DNA of 53,918 nucleotides from Haplomitrium mnioides. Its lineage: Eukaryota; Marchantiophyta; Haplomitriopsida; Calobryales. Below the pieces are notes generated by a model. The model searched no databases. It was not told the DNA's origin and saw nothing but the letters and a program-made list of their open reading frames with translations. The stretch's first letter is position 1; each line of letters opens with the position of its first letter. Positions 45,366 through 53,918 of this stretch are shown piece by piece. The stretch covers positions 1 through 53,918 of the forward strand of contig JBNGIS010007277.1 in assembly GCA_049999725.1 (NCBI GenBank), in the 5' to 3' direction. A program made the translations under genes and the position numbers.

Positions 45366-47150
45366 TGTTGTGCCGCTCTCCCCAAACTTACCTCCCGAGA
45401 GAGCCAATCCAAGGAAAGAGGAGCGACACAATTGTATGTGGTCTTTTACGAGACAGCCCTGGACCCCGATTTATCTCTTCTACACAATAGTGGCTGTGTG
45501 TTGCTTGGTGGTGCGCTCACTCAAGACCAACCCCAAGAACCATAGCCAACTCCTTCTCTCCAACCCAACCCCAAGCCAAGACTAGATCGTGCTCAGATCT
45601 GTCTTTCTAGCGGCCACCCATTCTGGCTAGGGATCTCCTTGCAAACCTTCATATTTACATTATTCCAAAGGGGAAAAAATAGATACAAGACTACTTCTAA
45701 GAACTCAATGCGACTCCTCTAAAGAAGATATACAAGGGCGAGCTACTCCAACACCTTAATTATACCCTCACCACACTAGATAGTTTTTCCAACTCTATCA
45801 CTAGAGGGTCTTGGAGTCACTTCCACAAGCTCAAAAGAGGTCTGATTAACTTCCACCCCTAGAAGATAGCCCTACCGACTGCTAGAACACACTCCACCCA
45901 AGACCTTGACCGGATCTTCTTTGTAGTACGTGGGAACTAACGCAACCACCCATTGCCTTTGGCCTCCTTTGAAATGCTAACTAGCAACACCCTTCATGTG
46001 CTACTGGGGTTGAATGCGCTACTTAATCACGAACTAAGATGACTTCAAGTCCTCCATGGCTTGCTCTCACGACAGCCAGTGGAATACATGCTCTTCTCGT
46101 TCAAGTATCAATCCACCTTTGAATGTTGAACCACCCTCTAGAATGAGTTCACCTAGATCACCAGAGCCTCATGCCCAACAATTCTTGGCGCCCCTCTAGT
46201 CCACCTCTACTTCTTTTGCCCCCGAATGTAAGTACACTTGCTTCAATCAAAGTGTCACGAGAGCGCATCCTCTATTCCTCGTTGTTTCTCTTTCACAAGC
46301 ATATCATTGACACCCCGCAATCTCCCTCTCAACCTTAGTGCATTTTTGGCATCCTTAACAATGCATTTGTGCACACCCTTGTACGCATCCACGCTTCATC
46401 AATTGCACCATCACCTTGAGACCGATTGCTTAACCACAATGCATCACTGAAAATATCAACCAAGCATCAGTGCACACACTTGTACACTTCCACGCCTTGC
46501 TGACTGCTCCAACCCCTCACTTTTCCAAGTGAGTACTATCCATACTTCATTTTGTTTGTCTCTTCCTTGCTTGTGTTTCCATCCTAACCCTTTGCTTGAA
46601 AGCTTCTCCAACGAGCCGTAGTGAGCGCGCCCTTCTTTAATTCAAATCTTGTACACAGTGTTGAGGACACAACACGTGTCCGAAGAATGTTGATGATCGG
46701 CCATCCGATGAGTTGATCCGATGAAGATAAGATCGACCCAATTCGAAAAGGAATATCGAAGTGAATTGATAAGCCTGATCGACCTAGACAATCGACGGTA
46801 GGTCCGATCATCAATGGTAAACCTTGATGAGCAATGGTAGACACCAGTGGTCAACCTTGATAGTTGACTTACCTCAATAGAGCGTAGTTTGACGCCATAT
46901 TCCACGTGGAAGTTGGATCATCATGCACATACAAAAAAGTAAAACTTTGTATAGTCAACTCCGAAACTTGACCAAACCCAATAGAAATGACAAAACTCTG
47001 CCAAAAGGAAGACTTTTGAAGACTGAAATCTTAATTGGACCCTTACCAACCCTATTTACACCTGATTGGTCTGAGCGTCCTCTAGCCCCTCTTGTGTTGT
47101 TGTTGCCTTCTAATGGTTGTCACATTCTTCATTCTCCTTCATTCCATTGA
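45366..47150 (+). repeat. R-family LTR, copy 4
   Basis: Aligns with copy 1 (11100-12320) in the same direction: a GAGACAGCCCT stretch at 45450, the block 45840-46220 against 11940-12320 (CTTCCACC...AGAAGA...AGCCCT, then CACTCCACCC). The start is worn (TGTTGTGCCGCTCTCCCC). A diverged array at 46670-46920 uses GATCGACC/CCGATGA-like steps. The right edge is uncertain. Confidence 0.6.
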
Positions 47151-47805
47151 ATTTTGATTGTGATGGGAGTGCTTCCATGCCCTCTCTCTATCTAGCCTTG
47201 CTACAACTCCAATGGTTGAGAATGAAGGAAGTAGCACTCCATCTTACCTTAAGCTCCCCTTTTGTCGTCGAATCATTGATTCTATCTGTGCTCTTTTGAT
47301 CTTTGCCTCTTGGCCCTGAATCTTCTCCTTCGTAGATAGCTCCATCCTTAGCCTCCTTGCAAGTCTCTTCGTAATCTCTCTAGAGAGTCTCTTGTTTGTC
47401 CATTATCTGGGTTCTGATTTCTTGGCTCCAATGCCCTTTTGGATGAGCAGTTGAACAATCCCCTCTCCAGATTGGATTGCTTATATTGCATACTCTGATG
47501 CCTCTAGAATATATTCATGCTTAGAAACACGGAAATGCTTCGATGATGCTTCCAAACTCTCCAACTTTTCAATAGTGCCTTAAATCACCGACCAACGATT
47601 GGCGTCAATCATCGCTTGGTCCTCCTCTCCCCCCGCCTTCTTGCAAATCCTTCAACACATCACCTCCACACTCATTTGACATTTGTTGTGTTTTCTTGCT
47701 TATCACCCATTCATCATCAAAAGAAGCATGAGATTGAACATCTCACCCATATAGAGGAAAAGAAAATGCACATACCTCGATTTTGAAATTTTTTTGATGT
47801 AGCGT
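47151..47805. other. unassigned sequence
   Basis: No coding or repeat match that I can support. It may be the worn end of R copy 4. Confidence 0.35.
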
Positions 47806-48745
47806 GATCCCCAAATGGTTGATACTATTCAACTGTTGAGAGGTGTCAATGCTGCTCACAAAGAGGGAGCAACAAGTTGAAGGTACATTAACCCTCTGGA
47901 GAGCGGAGGAAAAATTCATCTAAGCTGGGGTGTGTGTGTGTGTGGAGTTGAGGAGCTTTCAGATTTTTGGATTTATATGTTTGTAGGCAGATTTTATGAT
48001 TGCTATAGACCATAGAAATTTCAGATCTGAAGTCATAATTGAGGTATTGCAATAAAGAGGAAGAGCAGAGTTTAGTTGTGGATTGCATATTGCTTGCATT
48101 GTGGTTGAGCTGGTCATGTTCAGCTCTTAATTCCATATATGAAATCAGATATGGAAAAAACAGAGTACACAGCTGTGAGTCAAGGCAAAGTGGGGGTCAA
48201 CTTTGGAGCTCACTCTGGGCTTCACGACACCAAGTAAGGTACTCTTAACAACATTGGAGTGAGAAGTTGGTCCCCCATACAACCAAGGGCAAGATTTGAT
48301 CCCTCTCCCCTATTTTAATCAAAACAATGCATAAAGTAGAAATCATGATAGAAAGGGTGGAGATGGCTCAAGGCAACATTGAGGGATGGCTAGATTAACC
48401 CACGAAGAGAGTTCATACGCTGAATCCAAGTCCAACACCCTTGATTTCAGCAAGAAGGGTGCTTGGGGTTGGGTTGGAGAAGGACAAGAGGCCATACACT
48501 GAAATCCATATCTGAACCTCAAGGACAAATCTGAAATATAGAGTCCAGACCTGCTCTGGGTCTGAATTCCTCCTTACACACTCCTTTAAAAATCCAGCAA
48601 CACAATTTCAGGTCCCTCCCACCAAGAAGAATCCCTCACTAACACAATTTTGGTGCTAGTAGGGTTGCTTTGGGGTTTTATTGACTTAGCAATCAAGAGA
48701 CCAGGCCAATACTCTACGCTTAGTCACCTCTGCTTCCTTTACAAA
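47806..48745 (+). repeat. S-family LTR copy b with leader
   Basis: The plus-strand LTR ends CCCTCACTAACA at about 48644. It is followed by CAATTTTGGTGCTAGTAGGG, which looks like a worn primer-binding site, and a leader to about 48745 where element F begins. It is inverted relative to copy a. A (GT)n run occurs at 47930-47943. GCAATAAAG near 48050 could be a polyadenylation signal but is far from the LTR end. Confidence 0.7.
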
Positions 48746-48877
48746 AACAAAACACTATCTATTCACATATTCTACAACTTCCTAGCTGATCACTCCTTGT
48801 ACACACCTTGACACTGTTATTGAGTCGTCATTGGCTCCCCTCCATCTTCTTTTCTATTTACATACCTCTTCAACTTA

Positions 48878-49215
48878 TCATAATGCATCCGATTTGTATC
48901 CTCTCCTCCTCCAAGGTTTCCAACTATGCGGACCTAACCTGATGTCATACAACAACACCTGATCCCCCTCTTGAATGTTCATCAACTTCTGCTTCTTGTC
49001 ACGTTGTATCTTCCACAACTTCTTTTGGTGCTTCACGTGGTCTTGGGCTCGTTCTTGAATCTCCTCTAGCTCCTCCAGCTGATGTATTCTTTCGCTCATG
49101 TTATAATCTTCCTCCAATCTCATCTCCTCCAATACCCTCATTGTTGGCACCTCAAATTCCACTGGTACTAATACATGTTGTTCGACGAGAAGAAAGCAAG
49201 GATAGTGGCGTGAAG
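48878..49215 (-). pseudogene. element F integrase C-terminal remnant
   Basis: Reads FEVPTMRVLEEMRLEEDY, a Glu-rich helix, then EGDQVLLYDIRLGP. D has the same order at 37555-37750. The fusion with upstream linker sequence lies near 49215-49340. Confidence 0.65.
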
Positions 49216-49764
49216 AAGAGGCTTAGCTGCCAATAAGTTTTGGCCTTGAACGCTGCAACCCTCCATCTCAGATGGCCTCCCTTCCTCCACTTGATGGAGT
49301 TCAAACTCAATTGCATTCTAGGGTTGACCTTTAACACTACATTGTGTTGAATATGAAGATGTCCACTCCCCTATTGCTTCTTGTTTAGGGTTGATATCGC
49401 CCATATCTACTAGCATCCACTCCGCCACTTGATGATGTTGTAACTCAACAACATTAGGTGGTCAATCATCGGGACTGCCCTCAATCAGGCACACTAGTGT
49501 CCACTCCCCTTTTAATTATGGTTCAAGGCTTGACCAACATAGATCCTCTTGGAGCTTCTCCTCTAGTGGGTGATGAGGTTCAGTGGCACACTCCCCTTTT
49601 AGATCTCATCTAGTCCTTCTAATGCCCCCAAGCATTCCCACGGATCCCTCCTTTTTTGGTTTGGCCTCTTTTGCTTCAGCCTGAATGATGTAGGGAGTAT
49701 GTGTCTATGCCTCTACCATGGATGATTCCATCTCTTTGAGCTCATTTCTATCATCTAGCACTCA

Positions 49765-50310
49765 CTACCCCTTGACATCCTTCAAGGTCTCTTTGGCCAG
49801 CCTCTCCTCCTTACTTAGCTGCCTCCAAGGCCAAAAGCAGTTCTCCCACCTCTTCTTGTTGCGTCGGGTAGAACCATGTGGGGTTTTCCCTTTATTATCT
49901 AACTCACTTTGTAACAACAAAAATTGATTCTTAGCCTTCTTGGCCTTTTGCCTTTTTCTATGTTTGCTCTTCTTATGAGACTTGGATCCCGATCTGGCCA
50001 CCACTCGATAACAATCATCTGATGTTGAGGTCTCCCAACCTACCAGCTCCACTTCCTTCTCTTTTGGCTTGCACTTGGCCATCTTTTCTCATTCTAGGGT
50101 TATCAAGTTGACCACCTTTGGTAGTGAAGGATTAGTGCTTGCATTCAGGGCTGTCTCTAGCCTTCCATTGAGTGGACAATTCGTCGCTACGTGGCCATCC
50201 TTCTTGTATTGGAAATAGAGCCTATATGGCTGCCCATTGTTTTGCTTCCTAGGCTTGGGTCAATTTGGAGAGATGTGACCCAAATGGCACAATTCCAGCA
50301 CACCATGATA
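49765..50310 (-). pseudogene. element F gag C-terminal region
   Basis: The knuckle remnant (about 50215-50165) reads YFQYKKDGHVATNCPLN: His and last Cys are kept, the first two Cys are Tyr. The Lys/Glu-rich segment 50082-49765 (KCKPKEKEVELVGWETS, KKSKHRKRQKAKKAK) aligns with D at 33930-34210. Confidence 0.65.
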
Positions 50311-50335
50311 GTCGTTCGGGGCTGCCTACTATCAG

Positions 50336-50700
50336 CCGGTGATTTGAGGCGCTAATAAAAATTTGGAGAGTTTGGAAGCATCATCAGAGCATTTTCTTGT
50401 TTCTAAGCATGAAGATTTTCCAAGGGCATCAGAGTATCCAATATATGCGATTTGGAGAGGGGATCATTCAACTACTCATCTAGAGGGACATCAAAGCAAA
50501 TAAATCAGAACCTGGATGATGAGAGGACATGAGACTCTCTAAAGAGATATTATAAAGGGACTGACCAAGGAGGTTGAGGATAAGGCGATCTAAAGGAGAG
50601 AAGATTAATAGCCAAAAGATGGAGATCGAGAGAGCATGGATAGACTCAATGATATAAGAGGAGCTTTAGGTAAAGCAGTGTTGTCCGGTTCAGAGCAGCA
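50336..50700 (+). repeat. D/E-type 3' segment (copy H)
   Basis: Aligns in plus orientation with 6460-6770 of fragment E and 38120-38430 of element D (GATTTGAG start, CATTTTCTTGTTTCTAAGCATGAAGA..., CAACTACTCATC). It points opposite to element F beside it, so it belongs to another copy. Confidence 0.55.
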
Positions 50701-51390
50701 TTGCGCAGAAATTTTTAAATTCCTTGGGTAGAGGTGCTCATATGATTTTTGTAAGGTGGAATTTGCATGGTAGAAGTATGCTTTTGCAATTAATGGGGTA
50801 TAACAGGAGAAGTACTACGCACGACACCAAGGCGCAACCAAGCATATCAAAAAAATCACAAAGGAATAGGAGATCTGAATGATGGAGGAGCGGTGTGATA
50901 AGCAAAAACGTGCCACTACGGGAGCTCAGCAAATGCAATCAGAGTTGGAAGGAGGGCAAGTACGGACTCTTCAGAGTAGTGTAGTCGGGAAGAATGGGAA
51001 ACGATGGGGCCTTTAGAGCTCGGAGAAAATTCAAATTAATAAAAATTAACTTCTTTTGTATGATACTGAAGCTTAACCAAGAAGGAAGGGTTAAGAATCA
51101 TACCATATGGCGACGGTGACGGCAGACTTGGCAACTTGAAGGAGCTAGAGAAAGCAGACATTGAGGATGGCACAAGCGACATCGAGGGTGGGCATGTCGT
51201 TTGCTAAAACAAAGATGGTCGCCAATTTGGCAGCGGGTCGACACTTTGGAGAGGGGCAGCATAGCGGGGGAAAAAGGTGTAGGCAATTTTTTCAACTACC
51301 TCTATTAGGGAGTTTTTTGGGCCTCGTTTGTTCTTTCTCCCTGGTCGCGGCCGATTCGTTCGACCTCCCCTCTTCAACTGTTTTCCAAAC
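50701..51390. other. unassigned, weakly coding-like sequence
   Basis: In one plus frame 50810-50990 reads as a charged Gln/Lys/Glu-rich segment (QQMQSELEGGQVRTLQS) broken by stops. The style resembles the extra region of element C (30650-31300), but I cannot align them. Nothing else was recognised. Confidence 0.3.
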
Positions 51391-51600
51391 ATACCTGAAT
51401 TCTTTTACCTTTTTCTCTTCTTCCTTCCCGCTTCCTTTTTGAGCCCTTTCCTTGTTGTTATCTTCATTTTCCTCCTCCCCTCATTTCTCTCCTCAGTTTC
51501 CTTCTTTTCTTCCCTTCTTCCCTCTCGTTTCTTGGTTCCTCCGTTTCGATTATTTCTTTTCTTTCTTTTTTCCGGCAAAGTTTTGTTTTTCCTGTTCGAG
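51391..51600. repeat. TTC/TCC-rich polypyrimidine tract
   Basis: About 200 bp dominated by T and C on the plus strand. It gives overlapping Phe/Leu/Ser-rich frames (51328-51609) and an Arg/Lys/Glu-rich complement. It is best read as low-complexity DNA. Confidence 0.7.
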
Positions 51601-52632
51601 TCGTGCTAACGGAGGGACAATCTCCCTTGACACTGATGGAGAAAACGTGGGGGAAAAAACAAGGTGGAGAATCAAAAATGCTTTATTGCGAAATATAAAG
51701 AAGAAACAAGGGAATAGAGGAAAGTCGTAACAAGAAGTGGATGAGGACAGACGGGCTACCAAGACAACATCATCATAGGAGCTTTGACAAAGGACGTGAA
51801 TAGCAGGACCCCTCGAAGCGAATCGACCACACCACTCAAGGAAAAACCTGCACAAGTATAGAGTAGAACAAGGTGAGACCAGGGGGCAAAGAGGAAAAAA
51901 AGAAAACACGAAGGCATGGAGCCGATGATGCAAACATGCCAGGTTATAACAATGCCCTCCAATAAACCCTGCTTGATGTGGACAATGGAATGGGAAACGA
52001 GAAAATTCCCAACCCAAAGGTGACTCCAAGTTAAATAGACCCATAAGGGCCACTGAGCATAGACCTTGCCAAGGGGAGTGACCAAGAGAGTGCCATCTAA
52101 GCAGAAAAAAGCGAGGAGATTCCACCAAGTAAATAGAGCACAGAAGCCACGGCGAGAGAACGATCTCCGGGTGGGGGGGGGGTCACAGGATTTAGTAGGC
52201 TCACCTCTACAGCCAGGCTCACTAGAAAGGCATTGCCATCCAGAGGGAGGAAACTTAGGAAGTATAGTTGACCAATCTCACAAGGGCCGAGGCGTCAATA
52301 GAAAAGGCAGTGGTCAAATAGCTCCTTGAACATGGGAGATGAATCCACACATACCTTGAGGAACCTCTGACGAAACTTGCAAGCATTAAGGCCAGAGCTG
52401 ATACCCAAAAGGAGTCTAAGCACAAGTAAACCCAAGGGCAAGGTAACCGACCGAGCCAGCTTATACTAATAGGAGTCAATAAGCAGCTAGGCAACAATGA
52501 GAATAGGGGAGGCCACTTACCTCTGGAATAAATCACGAAGCTGGATTAGAAAACAAGAGGAAGGGGGCAGACTCCTTAAATCAACCTGGCTTGCCATCCC
52601 ACTAGTAGGGCCACACTCTGGCATAAAGGCAG
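51601..52632. other. unassigned sequence before copia LTR
   Basis: The minus strand holds the longest ATG-to-stop frame outside arrays (52128-51550, 192 codons), Cys/Phe/Ser/Leu-rich without a recognised domain. It overlaps the polypyrimidine tract and has no neighbour support, so I do not call it a gene. A run of ten G occurs at 52173-52182. The bases just left of 52633 are the insertion flank of the copia LTR. Confidence 0.4.
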
Positions 52633-52979
52633 TGTTGAGAATTCGAGCTCTGTTAAGTTACCTAGTGAATTTAGACCAGAATAGTCTAAATTTAGATAGG
52701 AAAACATATCATTTTGTCCTATCCTCATTTTTGTATTATTCTATTTTGTCCTCTTGTGTTGACTTCTATTTTGTCTTGTAGTGCTAGCCTTAATTCGCTG
52801 GGCCTAGTTTTTTGTGTATATAAGGGAGAGAGAGGGCTATTGCCCTTCATTCTGTGCTTCCTTATTGTTGTTGAGTATCTCTCCTGCTCCTCCTTGCTGT
52901 ATGCTTGATGCAAGTGTAATAAAGTGTTGCTAGCACTGTTATATTGGCTTCAGATTGCTCTCTCTTTGATTCCTTCACA
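52633..52979 (+). repeat. Ty1/copia 5' LTR (347 bp)
   Basis: Begins TGTTGAGAATTCG and ends GATTCCTTCACA, immediately before the primer-binding site. TATATAAG at 52817-52824 and AATAAA at 52918-52923 are in the expected places for promoter and polyadenylation. It looks less decayed than the gypsy LTRs. Its 3' partner is outside the window. Confidence 0.85.
52817..52824 (+). promoter_or_regulatory. TATA box of copia LTR
   Basis: TATATAAG about 160 bp before the LTR end and 94 bp before an AATAAA. Confidence 0.7.
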
Positions 52980-52991
52980 TGGTATCAGAGC
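52980..52991 (+). promoter_or_regulatory. copia primer-binding site (initiator Met tRNA)
   Basis: TGGTATCAGAGC directly follows the LTR end. It is the complement of the 3' end of plant initiator-methionine tRNA, the standard primer of plant copia elements. The match is full length. Confidence 0.9.
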
Positions 52992-53358
52992 TTGATTCAT
53001 AAAGAGAGAGAGAGGGGTCTGTTTTTCTGGTGAATCGACCTTCAGACATCTGGAGCAGTTTCAATTTTGATTATTGAGCAAGGTTCTTAAGGGAAAACAG
53101 AATCAGTTCATGATTTTAGGTGCTTCTTCATGCAGCAAAGGTTATCCATGTTGTGGTTTTCATCTGCATCAATTAGATTTGGTCCTATTTCAAAGTTGGT
53201 CTCAAGAAGTGACACATTTCCTACAGTATTGATCTGATTTGAGTGCTCTACTTCGAATTTGGTCACAAAAGGTGACATAAATCCCTAAGAGTGCCAGATT
53301 GCTGTGCTGGGAGACATACATTGCTTGTTTGGACACACTTGATTTGCATGATTGAGAG
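52992..53358 (+). other. copia leader
   Basis: Non-coding leader between primer site and gag ATG. It contains a short GAGAGAGAGAG run near 53000 and short partial repeats (a GGTGACATAAAT or AGTGACACATTT stretch). Nothing else was recognised. Confidence 0.6.
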
Positions 53359-53649
53359 ATGGCACATGGAATTTCTCAGATTGTGACTGAGAAATTGAAT
53401 GAGAGTAACTACACTGTTTGGTCTGTAAAGATGACCAATTTTATTAAGAGCAAAAGGCTTTGGAGGTTCATTACCGATGATGTTATAGAACCTGTATTAG
53501 GATCACTCCCATCAGAAGAAAAACTACAAGAGTATGAGACATATCATGAGAATGTGCACAAGTTGTTATATTGGCTGACCATAAGTGTTGATGACAAGAT
53601 GATGGGATACATATCTACATCAAAGACACCCAAGGAAGGTTGGGACATC
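53359..53649 (+). pseudogene. copia gag, cut by T-family LTR
   Basis: The frame starts at ATG 53359 and stays open for 97 codons. It shows the copia gag hallmarks KLNESNYTVWSVKMTNFIKS (about residues 12-31), ALYWLTIS-like text (YWLTISVDDKMMGYI) and SKTPKEGWD. Gag would form the virus-like particle. At 53650 the T-family LTR begins, so the last codons of the open frame (CRSTAAALQPQ...) come from the LTR. The gene is interrupted but not otherwise damaged in the part seen. Confidence 0.85.
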
Positions 53650-53918
53650 TGTCGTAGCACAGCAGCAGCACTCCAACCCCAAAAACAACAACCAAGGATC
53701 GAACCACGCAAGATCTATATAGAAATCTGCTCTTAATCCACTTTTACCAACTTTCCAGGTTCTTTAAAGAGTTCTGAAACTGCACTCTATCAGTTTAGAG
53801 ATGGACCGCTCTCCACTCTATAGGACTGACAACCTTCTCCCCACAAAACCAAACACAAAAACTACTACTATAATAGAACAAAAGCCAAGAATTACTCAAA
53901 TTGTATGACTGACACTTC
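53650..53918 (+). mobile_element. T-family LTR start inserted in copia gag
   Basis: Begins TGTCGTAGCACAG and aligns base by base with 12465-12755 to the end of the window, with only scattered differences and short indels. The left flank is ACATC; the right flank is outside the window, so a target duplication cannot be tested. The two T copies point the same way. Confidence 0.8.

Larger units (their letters stand above)
48750..50335 (-). mobile_element. element F: internally deleted D-family gypsy element
   Basis: On the minus strand, gag tail and zinc knuckle (about 50300-49765) are followed by a shortened protease/linker region (49760-49340), then directly by the integrase C-terminal region (about 49215-48878) and a D-like 3' end. 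RT, RNase H and the integrase core are missing, as is the protease active site. Residue matches to D are clear at both ends (KCKPKE, RLAKETLK; FEVP, RVLEE). Confidence 0.7.

Noticed and set aside
45237-45585. Overlapping open frames of 63-90 codons on both strands
   Set aside because: They cross the start of R copy 4, are in several frames at once and match no protein family.
51550-52128. 192-codon minus-strand open frame
   Set aside because: Cys/Phe/Ser-rich, overlaps a polypyrimidine tract, has no recognisable domain and no codon or neighbour support.
1-53918. CRISPR array, bacterial operon or tRNA/rRNA gene
   Set aside because: Repeats are long tandem or LTR type without regular unique spacers; no cloverleaf or rRNA-like stretch was recognised; gene style is that of plant retroelements.

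Overview
The window reads as intergenic DNA of a flowering plant, packed with nested and decayed LTR retrotransposons. I found no intact host gene, no rRNA or tRNA gene and no CRISPR array. The plant call rests on the families seen (Ty3/gypsy pol motifs, and a Ty1/copia LTR followed by an initiator-Met primer site), on TG...CA LTRs of very unequal length, and on stop codons typical of methylcytosine decay. Most open frames longer than 60 codons are pieces of gag/pol or by-products of tandem repeats.

Layout. 1-1110: AT-rich filler. 1126-4876: gypsy element A (minus strand), with a 1.1 kb LTR, gag, protease and the protease-RT linker. 4877-7093: fragment E, the integrase and 3' end of a second gypsy family (plus). 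7094-11043: element B (plus), sister of A, cut at the end of RT. 11044-31760: element C (plus). It has a giant 5' LTR (family R) that carries tandem arrays and a nested T-family LTR, then gag, protease, RT and RNase H. An inverted 4.4 kb R-family fragment then interrupts it, and integrase plus about 2.7 kb of extra coding-like sequence follow. 31892-31996: GA microsatellite. 32050-32259: R-family LTR start (minus). 32260-39143: element D (plus), the most complete pol here, with a small solo LTR near its end. 39144-40140: R-family piece (minus).

40140-48745 is a mosaic of S-family LTRs (three copies, one leading into a minus-strand gag, element G), an LTR promoter piece (U) and another R-family copy. 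48750-50335: element F (minus), an internally deleted relative of D. 50336-52632: a D/E-type 3' segment, then unassigned sequence with a pyrimidine-rich tract. 52633-53649: a Ty1/copia 5' LTR, primer site and gag start, interrupted at 53650 by the T-family LTR that runs off the window.

How the parts relate. A and B share LTR, gag and protease. E, D and F form a second family. C uses R-type LTRs. G uses S-type LTRs. R, T and U share a short promoter-to-primer-site core. Insertion order can be read in places: T after R inside C; the inverted R fragment after C; T after copia; a solo LTR after D. Nothing here looks able to transpose on its own, although D keeps the full integrase D,D(35)E triad. 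Family and lineage names come from motif recall without a database search, and most boundaries inside decayed sequence are good to tens of bases.
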